64,000 nucleotides of DNA from Atopsyche davidsoni (GCA_022113835.1 JAILWY010000009.1:2827501-2891500); one strand, 5' to 3'. Positions 11,650 through 23,239 are shown, counted from the first letter of the stretch. Notes: a model not told the origin generated them from the letters alone. Translations and numbers: made by a program.

Positions 11650-11702
11650 TGATCTTCCGATGTTTCAGTCACGGTACTGAGGCCATCTTCAGGCAATGCT
11701 CA
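11650..11702 (-). ncRNA. Hammerhead-like core, Penelope-element type
   Basis: The minus strand reads GCCTGAAGATGGCCTCAG, then a short stem TCAGT/ACTGA, then GAAACATCGG. CTGAAGA is an exact match to the CUGANGA box and GAAAC supplies the second conserved box. The stem II geometry is unusual (extra TGGCC before the stem), so catalysis is doubtful. CTGAAGATG...GAAAC signatures are found in the pseudo-LTR regions of Penelope-like retroelements in animals (general knowledge). No Penelope reverse transcriptase is visible nearby. Confidence 0.4.
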
Positions 11703-12198
11703 AATCCCTTAATCAAATCGGCATGATTTTTTTTTATATTGATATGTAATAACTTAAGAAAATGCTGTTATGATTTCGTAATTCCTGTATTTGATAGATA
11801 AAGAAAATATCTTATTTAACAATTTTTAATTTTCAATGTACTATGTAAAGTAATTTACATGTGATACAATTTTAATAGTACTGTTTTGAAATTATGTTTA
11901 TATGCGATTAGAGTAAAATGCCATAAACCTAGGTTGCATAAAATGAATTGTCATAAATTTATGTTTTTTTAAAATCATTAATTAAATAATTTATTGAATA
12001 AATTGAAAATTTAACAATGTTTAAATTATACATCAAATACTGCGCCAGTAATAAATAGTTTTCTCGTGTCTTCTATACACGTCCTTTTATTTTGGTTGTT
12101 TTTTACGGTTTCGCCTAATAAACAGCTCAAAGCAGGACGCTATTGGCTAATTGCAATTCGGTCGCAAGTTGTGTCGCAACGTGTGTAGGGGGCTTTAA

Positions 12199-13575
12199 GC
12201 CATAGAAGGCTTTTAAAGTGTACTTTCTACTAAACTGTCAACGCCATACCTTTGGACTAAACTCGCGATGCCGCCAGTCGGACTTTTTACTAAATTTATG
12301 ATGTTCTGAATGTGAAATATTCGTAACGACTCTTCGGGTTCTCAGGCCGATTAAAAGGGTAAAATTTGTCTCGCCGGGTCAGGTAGACATTTTGTTTGAG
12401 GCGTCGGAACTATTCTGATTTTATTATTTAAATTCCTCCTAAAAGAGCGGAGCTAATTAAAAAGCCAGCGGCTCCTCAAGAGAGAGCGAGAGGAGTCGTC
12501 CGCCAGGATGTGTGGGAAGAATTCTTCCCCGTGAGAACTCACCGAAATAGCTAAGGGATTTAAACTATCCCTTGAACTAAAAGATTTAAAAAAATAATTA
12601 TAAAGAATTATTCATTTAAAAGTCAAATAAATGCACCATCAGTTGAAAAAAATACAAATAAAATTAAATCATATTCTCATGTCAAATTTAATAAAACTCA
12701 CTTTATATACCTAACACGTGTTTTTTTTTTTAATTTAAGCTTTAGATATAGTAAAAAAATAATAATTTTGCTATTGAAATGTATATAATTTTATAAATAA
12801 CAAATGTAAAAAAAAATTAAGCACAGCAAAGCAAACTTGAGTAAAGGTGTTTTATATCGGTGTTGTTTTTGTCGATGTCTAAAAGCGATTGTATATTTTC
12901 CTTGTTTAAAAGAGTGTTAATAATATATAATTTAAAAAGGAATAACCTATAATATTGGATGTATTTTCCGTAGTTTATAATGGCATAGGTTGTATAAAAG
13001 TTAAGTAGTGATTTATTTTCCCATGTGAAGATTTCTGCAGAAGAAGTTTCACTTGGTCAAGCCTAGCAGGCTGGCCTTTTAATAATTCTGAGAAGTAGGA
13101 GATCCTTTACAAGCAAACGTTAATGTTTATATCATGAATTGCTACAAAAAAATAATTATTTGATTTTTTTTAAATATAAAGATCACATAAGTATTATCAT
13201 TAGATTATTATACCCGAAAAGGGAAGAATGAGCATAAAAAGACAATTCCGATAGATCCATCTTAACTTTTTTTTATTTATTTTGTCTTTGATTAGAAATT
13301 TTTCAAATATTTTTTAGGTATAAGATAATATAAAATTTTTACTACTGTAATCAAAAAATAATTTATCAATAATAGTTTTTAAAATAAACGAAACCAATAT
13401 GAAAAATATCCTATGTATAAAAAATATATATTTACTGTGGATAAGTTGTCAACATGTGGTGCATATAATTTTGATATTTATCTTTTTAAAAACTGGTTGC
13501 TATGTTTATTATGGCTAGTCATATATATATATATTTTTTATTTTTATTTTTTTTTAAATAGCTTATATTATACAC
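12199..13575. other. AT-rich DNA with one weak GC patch
   Basis: The patch at about 12340-12560 (GGGTCAGGTAGACATTTTG, GAGCGAGAGGAGTCGTCCGCC) is richer in GC than its flanks and unique in the window. The rest is A/T runs, including a short (TA)n at 13520-13534. No coding frame recognised. Confidence 0.45.
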
Positions 13576-13577
13576 AC

Positions 13578-13870
13578 TAATATTTCCACAAGGCGGTGCT
13601 AGCTTCGCACCGCAAAATCTCAAGAAGATTGTGTAACAATTGAATTGCAAGGGTGCGTATTGGAGCATCCCTTCGCGTGCAAAAGGTTTGAGAGGGTTCG
13701 TCTTCAGGAGCGGCCTTGCCGAGGCTGCTTGGCATACAAATGCCTTCATTGCCGGCTCCTTGAGAGCCTCAGAGGACATATAAATAATAAACTTGGCGAA
13801 TGACAATGGCCGTCGGTATCATTTTATTTGGCCATCGTTTACGCGGCCTCACCCAGAGCATGTGAGAAGT
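13578..13870. other. GC-rich island, candidate regulatory element
   Basis: GC-rich unique block with A/T factor-like words inside it: GACATATAAATAATAAACTTGG (a forkhead-type AATAAAC) and CATTTTATTTGGCCATCGTTTACG (Caudal/Abd-B-type TTTTAT and TTTACG). A 95-codon minus-strand frame crosses it but relies on a non-ATG start and low-complexity Lys/Asn codons. Confidence 0.35.
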
Positions 13871-15105
13871 TATCTTTTATAATACTCTGTAGTCTAAAAA
13901 AAAATTCTTTTTTGCTCGCTACAGCGTATATGACTTAAATATTCACTGAAGCAGGTTTAAGGATGAAATTTATATATATCGACTTTGCTAAGTGTATACT
14001 CAGCGGAGTTTCGAGATTTGTATTTATTAATATCAGTATTATTTATTCATGCTTGGTGTGAAGTGAGTAAAAGGTAGACAAGGCATAAACACCCCAAAAA
14101 ATTTAACACTCACATACATTGCCTAGTAAGTAAATGCACTTGTTTAAATAAGAAAGCCTGTCATTTGTGATGCTAGTTTACTCTCTCTGGGAATATCATT
14201 TTGTTATTGAACGTGTTTCATAAATATATTTTTATTCGTACAATGTTTAATAGAATAAGTGAATTTCACTTGCCAGCATTGTCTTCCGTAGCATCTAGCC
14301 AACTCTGGTGCCAACAATGGTTAAAGTGGTTTTTGTAGTCAAACCCTGTTTTTTAGTGTTTTTTTTCCATATTTGCATGTTGCTAAAATTTGTATTTGAG
14401 TTGAGTCAAAGATGGTCTCAAATTCAGTGAGGAGAAATTTAAAAAATATATATTTACAAGAAGGAGGCGTTGGAAATTACAATCTTTTCTGTGATTTTTG
14501 AAAATAAAAAAAATAAAATTTAAAATCACTGTGAGAACAACATTTATTTCATTAATTTATAAGCTTTTAATAAATCAAACTTATTTTTCAGACATGTTTT
14601 TTAAAATTTTATTTTAATGCAATGTTTTTTCTTGAAACTTTAAAAACTTTTTAAATATTTTAGAAAATGATTGAAATGCCGGTCGGCGACGAGATTCTTA
14701 TACTTTGTTTCAGAAATTAATACTGTTACTTTGTTTACGTGCGTAAATTTATATTTTATTTTCAAGTTGTTTTTTTTTTACATTTCAGCGAGGCCGCACA
14801 TCGTATTTCCAGAATTATAAATATAATAAAGCGAATTTCCACAAGACATAATAAACTTTTTTGCGGCTTTTTCAAGCCACCGATACTAAAAAAAAAAAAC
14901 GTATAGAAAATACCCATCATCGTTTAATGATTTTTGGAACAGGATAAATTCAATGGTTTTGTGGTGCTATAATGAGTAATCGAAAGGCGAAAATTAAATA
15001 TTGTCGTTATCTCTAACCGTTTACCGTACTATTGTAAATAAAATCAGTATATTGTGAATTGATTTGTACTAAGAGTATTTTTGACTGGCTATATTATACA
15101 ACTTC
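13871..15105. other. AT-rich DNA without recognised features
   Basis: Only short homopolymer and A/T runs. No terminal repeats, tandem array or recognisable frame found. Confidence 0.55.
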
Positions 15106-15375
15106 AGGGTTTTTATGAGAACCAACGCGCTGTCGCATGTGCAACGGTCGCCAAGCCTTCTTTTTGATTGTCAAACACAGCCTCGAGTGGAGGAAGTCGG
15201 AGGGAGGAAGCCACACATTCCGAGGGTCTGAAAAAAGAAACGTGGAAATACATTCTGCAAAGTCACCGGGTTTGTATAGGTCGCGAAAGAGCTTAAAGAA
15301 CGCGGCTTTATGTGACGGAAAACGAATGTATCGGCCTTCGCGGACCGAGCCAGTGATGCATTTTTTTATGAAATA
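15106..15375. other. GC-rich island, candidate regulatory element
   Basis: Unique GC-richer block (GCATGTGCAACGGTCGCCAAG, CCTTCGCGGACCGAGCCAG) containing GGCTTTATGTGACGG, a Caudal/Hox-type TTTATG. It ends in an AT-rich run with TCAAATATCGG. Frames on both strands (79 and 105 codons) overlap fully, which argues against coding. Confidence 0.3.
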
Positions 15376-15924
15376 AATCAAAAATATCAAATATCGGTTG
15401 GACGGCTTCACAGTGGAACAGTAAAAAAAAAACTCCAGTGAGGGATTGAATGTGAAAATAAATAGAAATACGATCGGTACTATTTTGAAGCAAGGCGATT
15501 CTGGAAGATAGTCAAAAAAATTGTAATGCCGCTTTTGTGCTGAACGACTTGTGATTTAAGAACGCTGAACGTTTCTCAGTTTTTTTCCAAATTAACTTGA
15601 TTTTAATATTAAGGACAGCCTTTAACGTTTTTCTATATAAAAAAAATCAGCACGGTGAAACTATTTTAAATATACGATTTGCTTATTAGTATTTTTTCAG
15701 ACAGAGGAACCCCGTATTGATGTTAGTAAAACCACTCCAGTTTGTTCCTGCGAAGAACGCAAACACTCGGCTGGATGCCAACAATGTGCTGCTTTAAAAT
15801 TATTCATGTTATTACATATTCTACGGTTAACTTTTTCTTAAATCAAAACTGAGTAATATTTTGAAGTCAAGGGTATATTTCTAAGATATTTTTTTAGACG
15901 AGTTATTGATTCCTGTTGACATAA

Positions 15925-16270
15925 CTCACGTGAGTTTTCCTACGCGTGATGGACGCTGACAGGGTACATTTTACCCGCCGAGGGGACCTACTTATCGTTC
16001 AGAATCTTTCGCTAAAGTTGCTACTTCCATAAAAGCCAGGCGGAGTACACCCGCTGGGGACTTTTTAGCCTTATTTATGTATGAAGATATCGCGCTATCA
16101 TAAATTAGCATGCTTTAGGCAGATTCGCACGCCGCACTGGATAAAAGTAACACATATAGTTATCGACACGAGAAACAGCACGGTGTACGGACGGCTTTTG
16201 GTGTATTGATTCAGTGCCGGATTTACAAGCGGAACACTTTGCGGAAAAAATGTGCCAGAGGGTGTTTTTC
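15925..16270. other. GC-richer unique block
   Basis: Two adjacent patches: CGCGTGATGGACGCTGACAGG with CCCGCCGAGGGGACC, and a further patch with CGCACGCCGCACTGGATAAAAG. Includes GCTGACAGG (Meis/Homothorax-type TGACAG) and CATAAATTAGCATG (homeobox-like). No ORF recognised. Confidence 0.25.
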
Positions 16271-16674
16271 ATTCTACAGTATTTTGCAAATCGACCTGCA
16301 CTCTCTTAGCGTTTGCTTATTGCAAGCTATATTTCTAAAATTCAGTTTTATACGACTTTATATCATATAAGGACTTCAATGGAAGCATGAAAATATTTTT
16401 ACAAAAAAAAACTGAAAGGGTGTAATTTCTTATGATAAACAATCTAAGAGATATTTTAATTTTTCTAGAAGAAAAATTTACTATGCAAAAATTGCACTCA
16501 ACATTTATAGTCACTAAATCTAAAAATTGATCACTTTTACTAATTTTTTTTTTTTCATATTGCTGTGCCAATATTGGCAATAGTGCCAATAAAAAATAAA
16601 TATATAATATGATTTTTTTATTATAATTTAACGAAGTGCAAATATTGTTATGTGTATATCAATTCTGAAGGTTA

Positions 16675-16865
16675 AACACATTAAACGATCAGGGTCCCGA
16701 CAATAAATGCCCCTCGGGGATTTACCTGTTCCCCGACGGTCCGGCCGGCACTGCGAAGTTGTCGCCAGTGGCGGTGCACATAAATTAGCACCCCGCCTAG
16801 TGCCGGCAATGGTCGCAGTAAAAACTTTATGCCTATGTGTTTTGCACATCCAGAAACATACGTAG
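16675..16865. other. GC-rich island, candidate regulatory element
   Basis: TTCCCCGACGGTCCGGCC, CACTGCGAAGTTGTCGCC and CACCCCGCCTAGTGCCGGC alternate with A/T words CATAAATTAGCACC and AAAAACTTTATGCC (Hox/Caudal-like). The word CATAAATTAGCA is shared with the block at 16100. An 81-codon minus frame crosses it without recognisable domains. Confidence 0.35.
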
Positions 16866-18285
16866 ACAGTCAATTAATTATTAAAAAAAAATAAGAATAA
16901 TAATTAGCGGCCATTCCTTCGTTGGTTGGTTGATATTTTTATCGGTAAATTTTATATCTGAAAATGAACTTGTTTGATTCATTGTATTTTTTGCTTACGC
17001 TGTCAACATTTAAAAATTTGTGGATTTGAATTTTTTGTTGAAAAATTTTCACTGGAAAGATTGCATTTTGAATCCCAAATATTAATCCCCGGCTATCTCT
17101 TTATTGTGTATAAAAAATCAATAATCAATAATCAATAATAAATAAATACTGAATAATTAAATCTTAATATTTATGTAGCTTGAATTATTGTAATGAATTT
17201 TACTTAAGACGGTAATTGCAGAAGTAAACAGAAAAAGCGTAATAAAATAATAGCATCTGAAATATTCTTTTATGGGTAGTGAAGTGCAATAATAATTCTG
17301 GAAATATCAGATGATACAACATTAAAGGTTTTAAAATAAGACGATTAATAATAAATAAATATTATTTTCTACAAAGCTTCATAAAATATTTTACCAAAAA
17401 ATAAAAAAAACTATTATATATTTCACACCATCCGAAACGTAAGTATCGACAGTAAAACAAATCATGGTTTTATTTGGTCGTTAAAAAAATATTAATTTTA
17501 CTCGAAATATACGTTTACACAATTGAGGCCAATGTTTATACTATGCAAGTTTTTCCTTCATACTGTAGCGAATAATTTCAGGGATTTGTTTGTAGTTCTA
17601 AGTGCATACCGTAATACGTGAAACATTCATAACTGTAATACGGAAAATGTTCCTAGCATTATGAAAGGGACATAACTCAAACCATAAATAGTGGTATTTA
17701 ATCTCACTGTACACAGGCGGCGTTTATTTTAATGCACATGAGTGTTATTTTAAATTTAAGACGAAAATGCACTAATATGAGTTTTATGGAAGTTCAGAAT
17801 TGAGTAGCTTCGAGAGCGGGCGAGGTGGCCGGGGGAGGGCCCTCCAATAAAATGAATTTATGACGCAGGAACGAGCCAACTTCCCCGGCCTGGGCTGTGG
17901 CACTGTTTAGTGAAATGTACAATATGTCTTATGAAACTGATCGTAAATTTAATAAGAACGCCGCCATGAAGCCTGGGCCGGCCGAACCTGCTAAAAATGT
18001 ATTAGAAATTTCGATAATCCAAGAAAGTGCTAAAAACACTTCCGTCCGTTCGATTGAATCGATGAGTGCATGAACTAACGAAGAAACAAATTTTGACTTG
18101 ACTTGGTTTCTCTGTATCCCGAAATGTCGAAGTACAGAAACTAAAAGCAGATCAACAACCAAGATGCACGATCAAATTATGAAAAGTTATGAAAATTGGA
18201 CATAATTTTTGCATGAATATAAATCATCTAAAATTATAGATTATCAAATTGAATAGATTTTAGAAATTGATATTGGTGAGTATTT
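16866..18285. other. AT-rich DNA with one GC patch
   Basis: At 17117-17145 a short ATCAATA-type tandem run occurs. At 17805-17905 a GC patch (GGGCGAGGTGGCCGGGGGAGG) is followed by AAATGAATTTATGACGC, a Hox/Caudal-like TTTATGA. Otherwise no gene, repeat or structured element was recognised. Confidence 0.45.
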
Positions 18286-18289
18286 TTTC

Positions 18290-18470
18290 ATAGAGGCACT
18301 CGTTGGCTTGGACCGAATCGACGGATCTTGCGAGCCGGAATAAATTGGCTGATTTATACGTGGAAGATGTAAATGCGCCATCCCCCGAACCGCGCCATCC
18401 ATTTCACGGACTTCTCACATCAATCCGGAATTACCCGATTGGCAGCATTGAACATATGTATGAGATTTTT
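18290..18470. other. GC-richer island with Hox/Exd-like site
   Basis: Unique block with GGAATAAATTGGCTGATTTATACG. TGATTTATAC (18350-18359) matches the shape of Extradenticle/posterior-Hox composite sites (TGATTTAY). GGAATTACCC and CCATCCATTTCACGG also occur. The 71-codon frame here has an ATG but no recognised domain, and it ends where repetitive sequence begins. Confidence 0.3.
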
Positions 18471-18611
18471 GGAGCGAAATATGTGTACAGTGGCGTACCT
18501 AGGGGGTGGGGGGAGTAGGTTATATATAAAAATAAATTATAAAAAACAGAATCAAAGTTATCAAGTACGTAACAGTTTAACAAAAAAAAACTACAGAATG
18601 ATATACAAAGT

Positions 18612-18850
18612 GTATTTTTATGTGATTAAGCATATTTTTTCACACATTGAAAATGATTAGAGAAAACTCTCAGAAAATATCATCGTGACTTGTGAGGGAT
18701 TCGAACCCACATCCCCAAGCTTTCATGGCCGGTGCATTTATCCAACTATGCTAACGAGCCACTGCAATTTAGTGAGAATTTTTAATAATCATATTCTACA
18801 TATGAACTAATATGCTCGGTGAAAAAATATGCTTAATCACATAAACATAC
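18612..18850 (-). mobile_element. tRNA-derived SINE enclosed by terminal inverted repeats, copy b
   Basis: The central tRNA-like module lies on the minus strand. A box TAGCATAGTTGG is at 18742-18753 and B box GGTTCGAATCC at 18697-18707 (exact consensus), with 34 bp between them. The putative anticodon arm is CCGGC(CATGAAA)GCTTGG; sister copies have TGT there, suggesting a tRNA-Thr-like ancestor. The conserved tail is CAAGTCACGATGATATTTTC. Unusually, the module is bounded by 27-bp perfect inverted repeats (18617-18643 and 18819-18845, starting TTTATGTGATTAAGC), extendable to 32 bp with one mismatch. SINEs do not normally have such ends. The whole is 239 bp. Confidence 0.8.
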
Positions 18851-19494
18851 TAATACCTGCATGGGTAAATAAATACGCATCCTGATTAACATTAATCTAA
18901 ATTAATATAAAGTGTATTTTCTTATATTTTATACGTGCTTTACTATACTTTGGATATTAACAGTATGCTTTGAAATTAACATAAAACATTAATAAGGTGC
19001 AACCACCCCATGATTTCCCATGGCAGTTGTTGGCTGCAGCGTACTTTGGTGTATCACAGACCAAAAGAAATAAAAACGGACTATCGTTAGTATACAGTGC
19101 ACGGAGCAAAAACCCTGGCGCCTTGCACTGAAATGCTCCAACAGTGTCGTGCTTTCCGCATTCAATAATCGACAACTGGGCTTTATCGCTGCGTCAAGGT
19201 GCTGCAGCTTTCTATAATAACTTATGGCTTCCAACGGAAAAAAAGACTCAAATAATTGGTTAAATATTCGATTTATGTAGTTCTCCATAAGTATTGCTGC
19301 ACTTGAGCAATAATTGTTTTTCCTTTCCTCCATTACGTGTTTTTTTTATTTTTTATTGTAAGTTATTGCTTAGACAACTACTACCACGAAACTCTAAGAA
19401 AATAATTCGTTTCTTGATAAAACGTTAGTAATTGCTATGGCTACAAGACTAATATTAAATTCGGAGGGTCTCCTAAGATTCGATTTCTGGCAGG

Positions 19495-19720
19495 GCGGGG
19501 TCTCACGCGCCACGGGACCGGCCATAAATCACTCCCAACATGATTATGCATAAAACTCCCTTTGTCTCGTGCCCGGCGCGCCCGCGTGCTGCCCGGGGGT
19601 GCTCGAGGGTGTTCAGGGGTGTTCGGGGGTGTTCGGGGGTGTTCGGGGGTGCTCGGAGGTGTTCGGGGGTGCTCGGCGCGCCCGGCGTGCCCGTCGCCGT
19701 AAGTAACCCCGCTCTACTTG
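19495..19720 (+). repeat. GC-rich island with 10-bp G-rich minisatellite
   Basis: From 19591 to about 19680 the decamer GTTCGGGGGT is repeated nine times in register, with GCTCG/GCCCG variants. The array is flanked by GGCGCGCCCGCGTG and GGCGCGCCCGGCGTG, which look like duplicated borders. Runs of five G separated by five bases give a canonical quadruplex pattern on the plus strand. An open frame starting at 19540 reads through the array as Gly/Cys/Arg repeats, which is composition, not a protein family. A GTAAGT lies at 19700. Confidence 0.75.
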
Positions 19721-19729
19721 TGAAAGCAG

Positions 19730-21765
19730 AGTATTTTTGTTATTTCATATATTATCATGTTTTTTTTTGCTGTCGCGTTTTTATTATAATATAAAAGACT
19801 TGTCACTACTCCAGCTGTAATATATTCAGAATATTATTAATGTGAAATCACTTTGATATTGTTGTGCTTTTTTTTCTTTTTAGAAAATTAATTTCCTTGC
19901 TATGTCATACTTTGCTTTGCAGAGTGCACTGTAGCGGATGCTTTGTTATAGCAAAATAAATTATAGTTGATTTAAGAATATATTAAAATAATATCACACG
20001 GATGAAATAATATAAAATGTATATAACTTAAGGATGTTTTTTTTCTTTGAAATATAAATATATTTTGAATATAAAATTTTATTAATCGATAAAACACTTT
20101 GGAGAAAATTTTAAGAGTATAAAAAATAACAAAAATCATAGATACATATATTTCTTTTTAAAAATATATTGTCAGATAAAATGATTCAGGCGACTTTGGA
20201 GATATAGAAAGATGAAGCAAAAATTTTCTAAAAACATAAATAAACAAATAATTGTGGCGTGTAAAAATAGAGAAAGGCGTTACATAAGTTTTATGTTTTA
20301 TAACATGAAGAAAAATAACTTGCTGTTCTGCAACATCAGCTTCTACGTCCTTGAAATTAACCGTTTCAAAGACAGTAAGTTCAGTTAGCTTTGTAGTTTA
20401 GAATCATATTTAGTTAATTATTATATATTTGTTAAAATGGTAAATAATAAGGTGGATGAAATACATATATGTTCTTAAAAGATAGAAGTGTTGAATCTAG
20501 TACTGTTGTTAATATTTACTGGCGTAAATAGATTGGTTTTATATTCATATAATATTAATTTTTTTAGTATTTTTACAGAGGATTTATAAATTGAACCGAT
20601 AACATGCCTTTACTATAAAATATTGAAACTAGATATATTTGGAAATGAAAAAAGACCTGTATTATTTCCCTGCGCGTAGACCTTGCCAGAAAGCTTCTAA
20701 TGCGAATTGAATTTCCTACGCTAAAGTTAAATGAAATTTACGGTGGTTGTTCAGGCATTGATATATTTTAGGGAGGGGGAGCATAATAGGAGCCACCATA
20801 AAGGAAATGCGATTTTACTTTTGAATACAAAATGTGCATGATACTTGTAGGGCCTATTGTTAGGGGTTGAAAGTCAAGCCATAGATTTGCATTCCTTTTG
20901 AAAATCCGTCGATTAATCATAGCCGGAAGGAAATACAGCGTGAAAATTGGCTAGAAATACTCAAAAGAATTAGCCAAATAGTTGTGAAAGGAAAAGGTGT
21001 TTTGAGTGCAGGTTATTTAAATTAAACAAGAAAGCCTGAAAACCCTTTTCTCACACTAAAATATAAAAATAAATATTTTAAAAATGTGTTATTATGTTAT
21101 GGTCCAAATATTTAATTATAAGTATAATACATTTTTAACTATACATATATATTTTTTACATTTTTGGTTTTTTAAAATAGCTCACGGTGAATTCTCGTTA
21201 TGGGCATTATTAATAATTTGATAAAAAATTATTAAGTTCGTTTAAAAATTAAAACAATGAGTGGAAGCTTTTGCGTTTATTGGTAATAATTGATTTATCG
21301 TTTCCGGGCAAATGAAAAATAAATATTAAAGCTCCCCCGAGAAACGAAGCTCTACCGAGACCACAATACATATAAAATTATTTCAATACATTAAAAAACG
21401 TTACACGGTTTTAAACCGGAAACAAACGGAGATACTATATTTTTAGGGTGGGTTGTATCCATTGTCAAAAAAGGAAAACAGTAAACCATTAATAATGAAC
21501 TATTTAATAATATCAAACAATGTAAATTGATTATACTCGTATGCAATATTTCAATAAAATAGCATCAAAATGGGTTTTTTCAGGATAAATAATTCGTCAA
21601 TTTGTGAAAAAATGCTAGCCTAGATCACTGTCAGAACTTATCTTGTAATACATTTATTGCAAATTTTTATAGTTTGATGGGTGTGTTTATTTTTTTCACA
21701 ATAATAATAATTATGTGAGCTTGAGTGCCTTTTCAATTACCTCTATCACAGGTTCTGTTACGAAT
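19730..21765. other. AT-rich DNA without recognised features
   Basis: Long A/T-rich stretch with homopolymers. No terminal repeats, arrays or recognisable frames. Slightly GC-richer sequence near 20680-20960 contains nothing identifiable. Confidence 0.55.
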
Positions 21766-21768
21766 ATC

Positions 21769-21960
21769 TCACATCTTTAGTTCCACCACCTTCTTCATTC
21801 TGTAGAATGTCTTTACACCCATTGACCATCGTCTACTCGTTAAAATTTCTTTAGGCTTATATATGTTCCATTCCCTGACCATTTTCTTTTTACTACCATA
21901 AGCTCTAAACCTTGTTTCTCTCACCTGTATACCCGACACTTTCCAAAAAAAAAAATATCA
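21769..21960 (-). CDS. Unrecognised open frame, possible exon
   Basis: On the minus strand an open frame of about 60 codons runs from a TGA near 21958 to a stop at 21769-21771. It reads WKVSGIQVRETRFRAYGSKK, then MVREWNIYKPKEIL and MGVKTFYRMKKVVELKM. It is basic and of normal protein composition, unlike the flanking A/T-biased sequence. Directly upstream lies a tract of 11 pyrimidines followed by GGAAAG, which could act as a 3' splice site. There is no in-frame ATG at its start. It could be a piece of a retroelement or transposase. No family recognised, so the call is weak. Confidence 0.2.
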
Positions 21961-21964
21961 AGGG

Positions 21965-23235
21965 ATATCTTTCTATAGACATGCTTTCTTTCATTGAGGT
22001 CTCCAATTCATGTGGAGTTTTTTTTTTATTTTTAAATGATTGAATATATTTTTTACAAACTTCTTACATGTTTTAATGACACAACAATGGAGCAATATCT
22101 TTAGTATATATAATACAGCATCCGTTGAAGTTTACAGACATGTTTCGCTATGCTGTCGCACGCCCGGCACTTTCATAACTTTTAAAGTCGATAAGTTATA
22201 TACGTAGTTTACGAAGCCAGTTTGCTTTGAACTATCTGCTCCTTGTAGCGTGAACGTTGGCTTCATCGAAATCTCAGAAGTGTGTACTGTATAATTCAAT
22301 TGCGAACAACTAAATTATGTTGGCGAGAATCTCGCACAGTGGTGGTCTGTCCGGGCAACAAACAACTGGACCGACTCTATCTTGTTGAACTATCTCACGT
22401 TAATCATATCTTCAACATTGTGAGCTAGGGAAGGGCGTTATCGAATAAACAAATCTACAAACAACCCAATTGAATAGTTATACGTTGAATAAATATTAAA
22501 CAGACATTTTCTCTTTCAAAACTGTTATATTTTGATTATAATATAACGTTTCCCTTGTACCGAACTGAAAGTTCCGCTCCAGTAGATCGATCGTTTCTGG
22601 GAGAGTACACCGATTGAAGTAATTCGAATGCTTAATAATTTACTTCATACTTTTTGTAGAGTGATTCTTATATACAGGCTTCAGAAACTACTAACTTATT
22701 CAATGAACCGAGAATTTAACTATTCAAATTAATGTTTTTTACATAAACTACCGTTTGTTATATATATAAGTTTTACTAAAAACAATGAATATACATAACG
22801 GTTTGTTGATATATATTTTTTACCTCTAATATAAATAGATTATGTTTAATTCATTTATCTCGATAAATGTAAAGCGTTTAGAGACCAAAAATTCGCATGT
22901 TAATTATTCAGATGTATGTTTACTAAATTAATTCATTTTTTTGTATTTAAAAATGAAAATTATTGATATTTATATTTCAAAATACGCGTATAAAACATTA
23001 AGATAATTAGAAATAATTATTTTACAATACAGTTCCAATATCGATTTTTCTATATTTTTAATAATGTATCAAATATTTGTGGATTTTTTGCGGTAGTTTT
23101 TAAGGCTTCTATCGAAATATTTTGCGGTGTTGCAATAAGCAATATATCTCAAATTCATCTCATCAAAACATGTAATATATTTAACGTGTAATTTTAATTA
23201 TTTTTCGATCAACCGAGAAATCGTCCAGAAAGTAG
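21965..23235. other. AT-rich DNA, mid-GC patch near 22140-22440
   Basis: The patch (GCTGTCGCACGCCCGGCAC, CAGTGGTGGTCTGTCCGGGC) is unique in the window with no frame or repeat recognised. The remainder is A/T-rich with nothing identifiable. Confidence 0.45.
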
Positions 23236-23239
23236 ACAT

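Larger units (their letters stand above)
7960..12195. mobile_element. Possible PIF/Harbinger-like element ends, 4.2 kb apart
   Basis: The left end reads AGGCCTCTACACACGTAGCG after TAA (7957-7959). The right end, read inward, is AAGCCCCCTACACACGTTGCG and is followed on the plus strand by TAA (12196-12198). The terminal similarity extends about 35 bp with scattered mismatches. A 3-bp TAA target duplication is typical of PIF/Harbinger. No transposase or Myb-like frame is present inside. The interval instead holds a GC island, a LINE tail and other repeats, so it is either a gutted element with later insertions or two independent ends. Confidence 0.4.

Noticed and set aside
18661..18800. A genuine tRNA gene
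   Set aside because: A and B boxes are good, but the acceptor stem does not pair and the same module recurs at 2262 and 24045 with a shared tail, so it is a SINE.
19700..19710. GTAAGT after the G-rich array as a splice donor of a coding exon
   Set aside because: The upstream frame is a translated minisatellite, and no acceptor or second exon could be linked.
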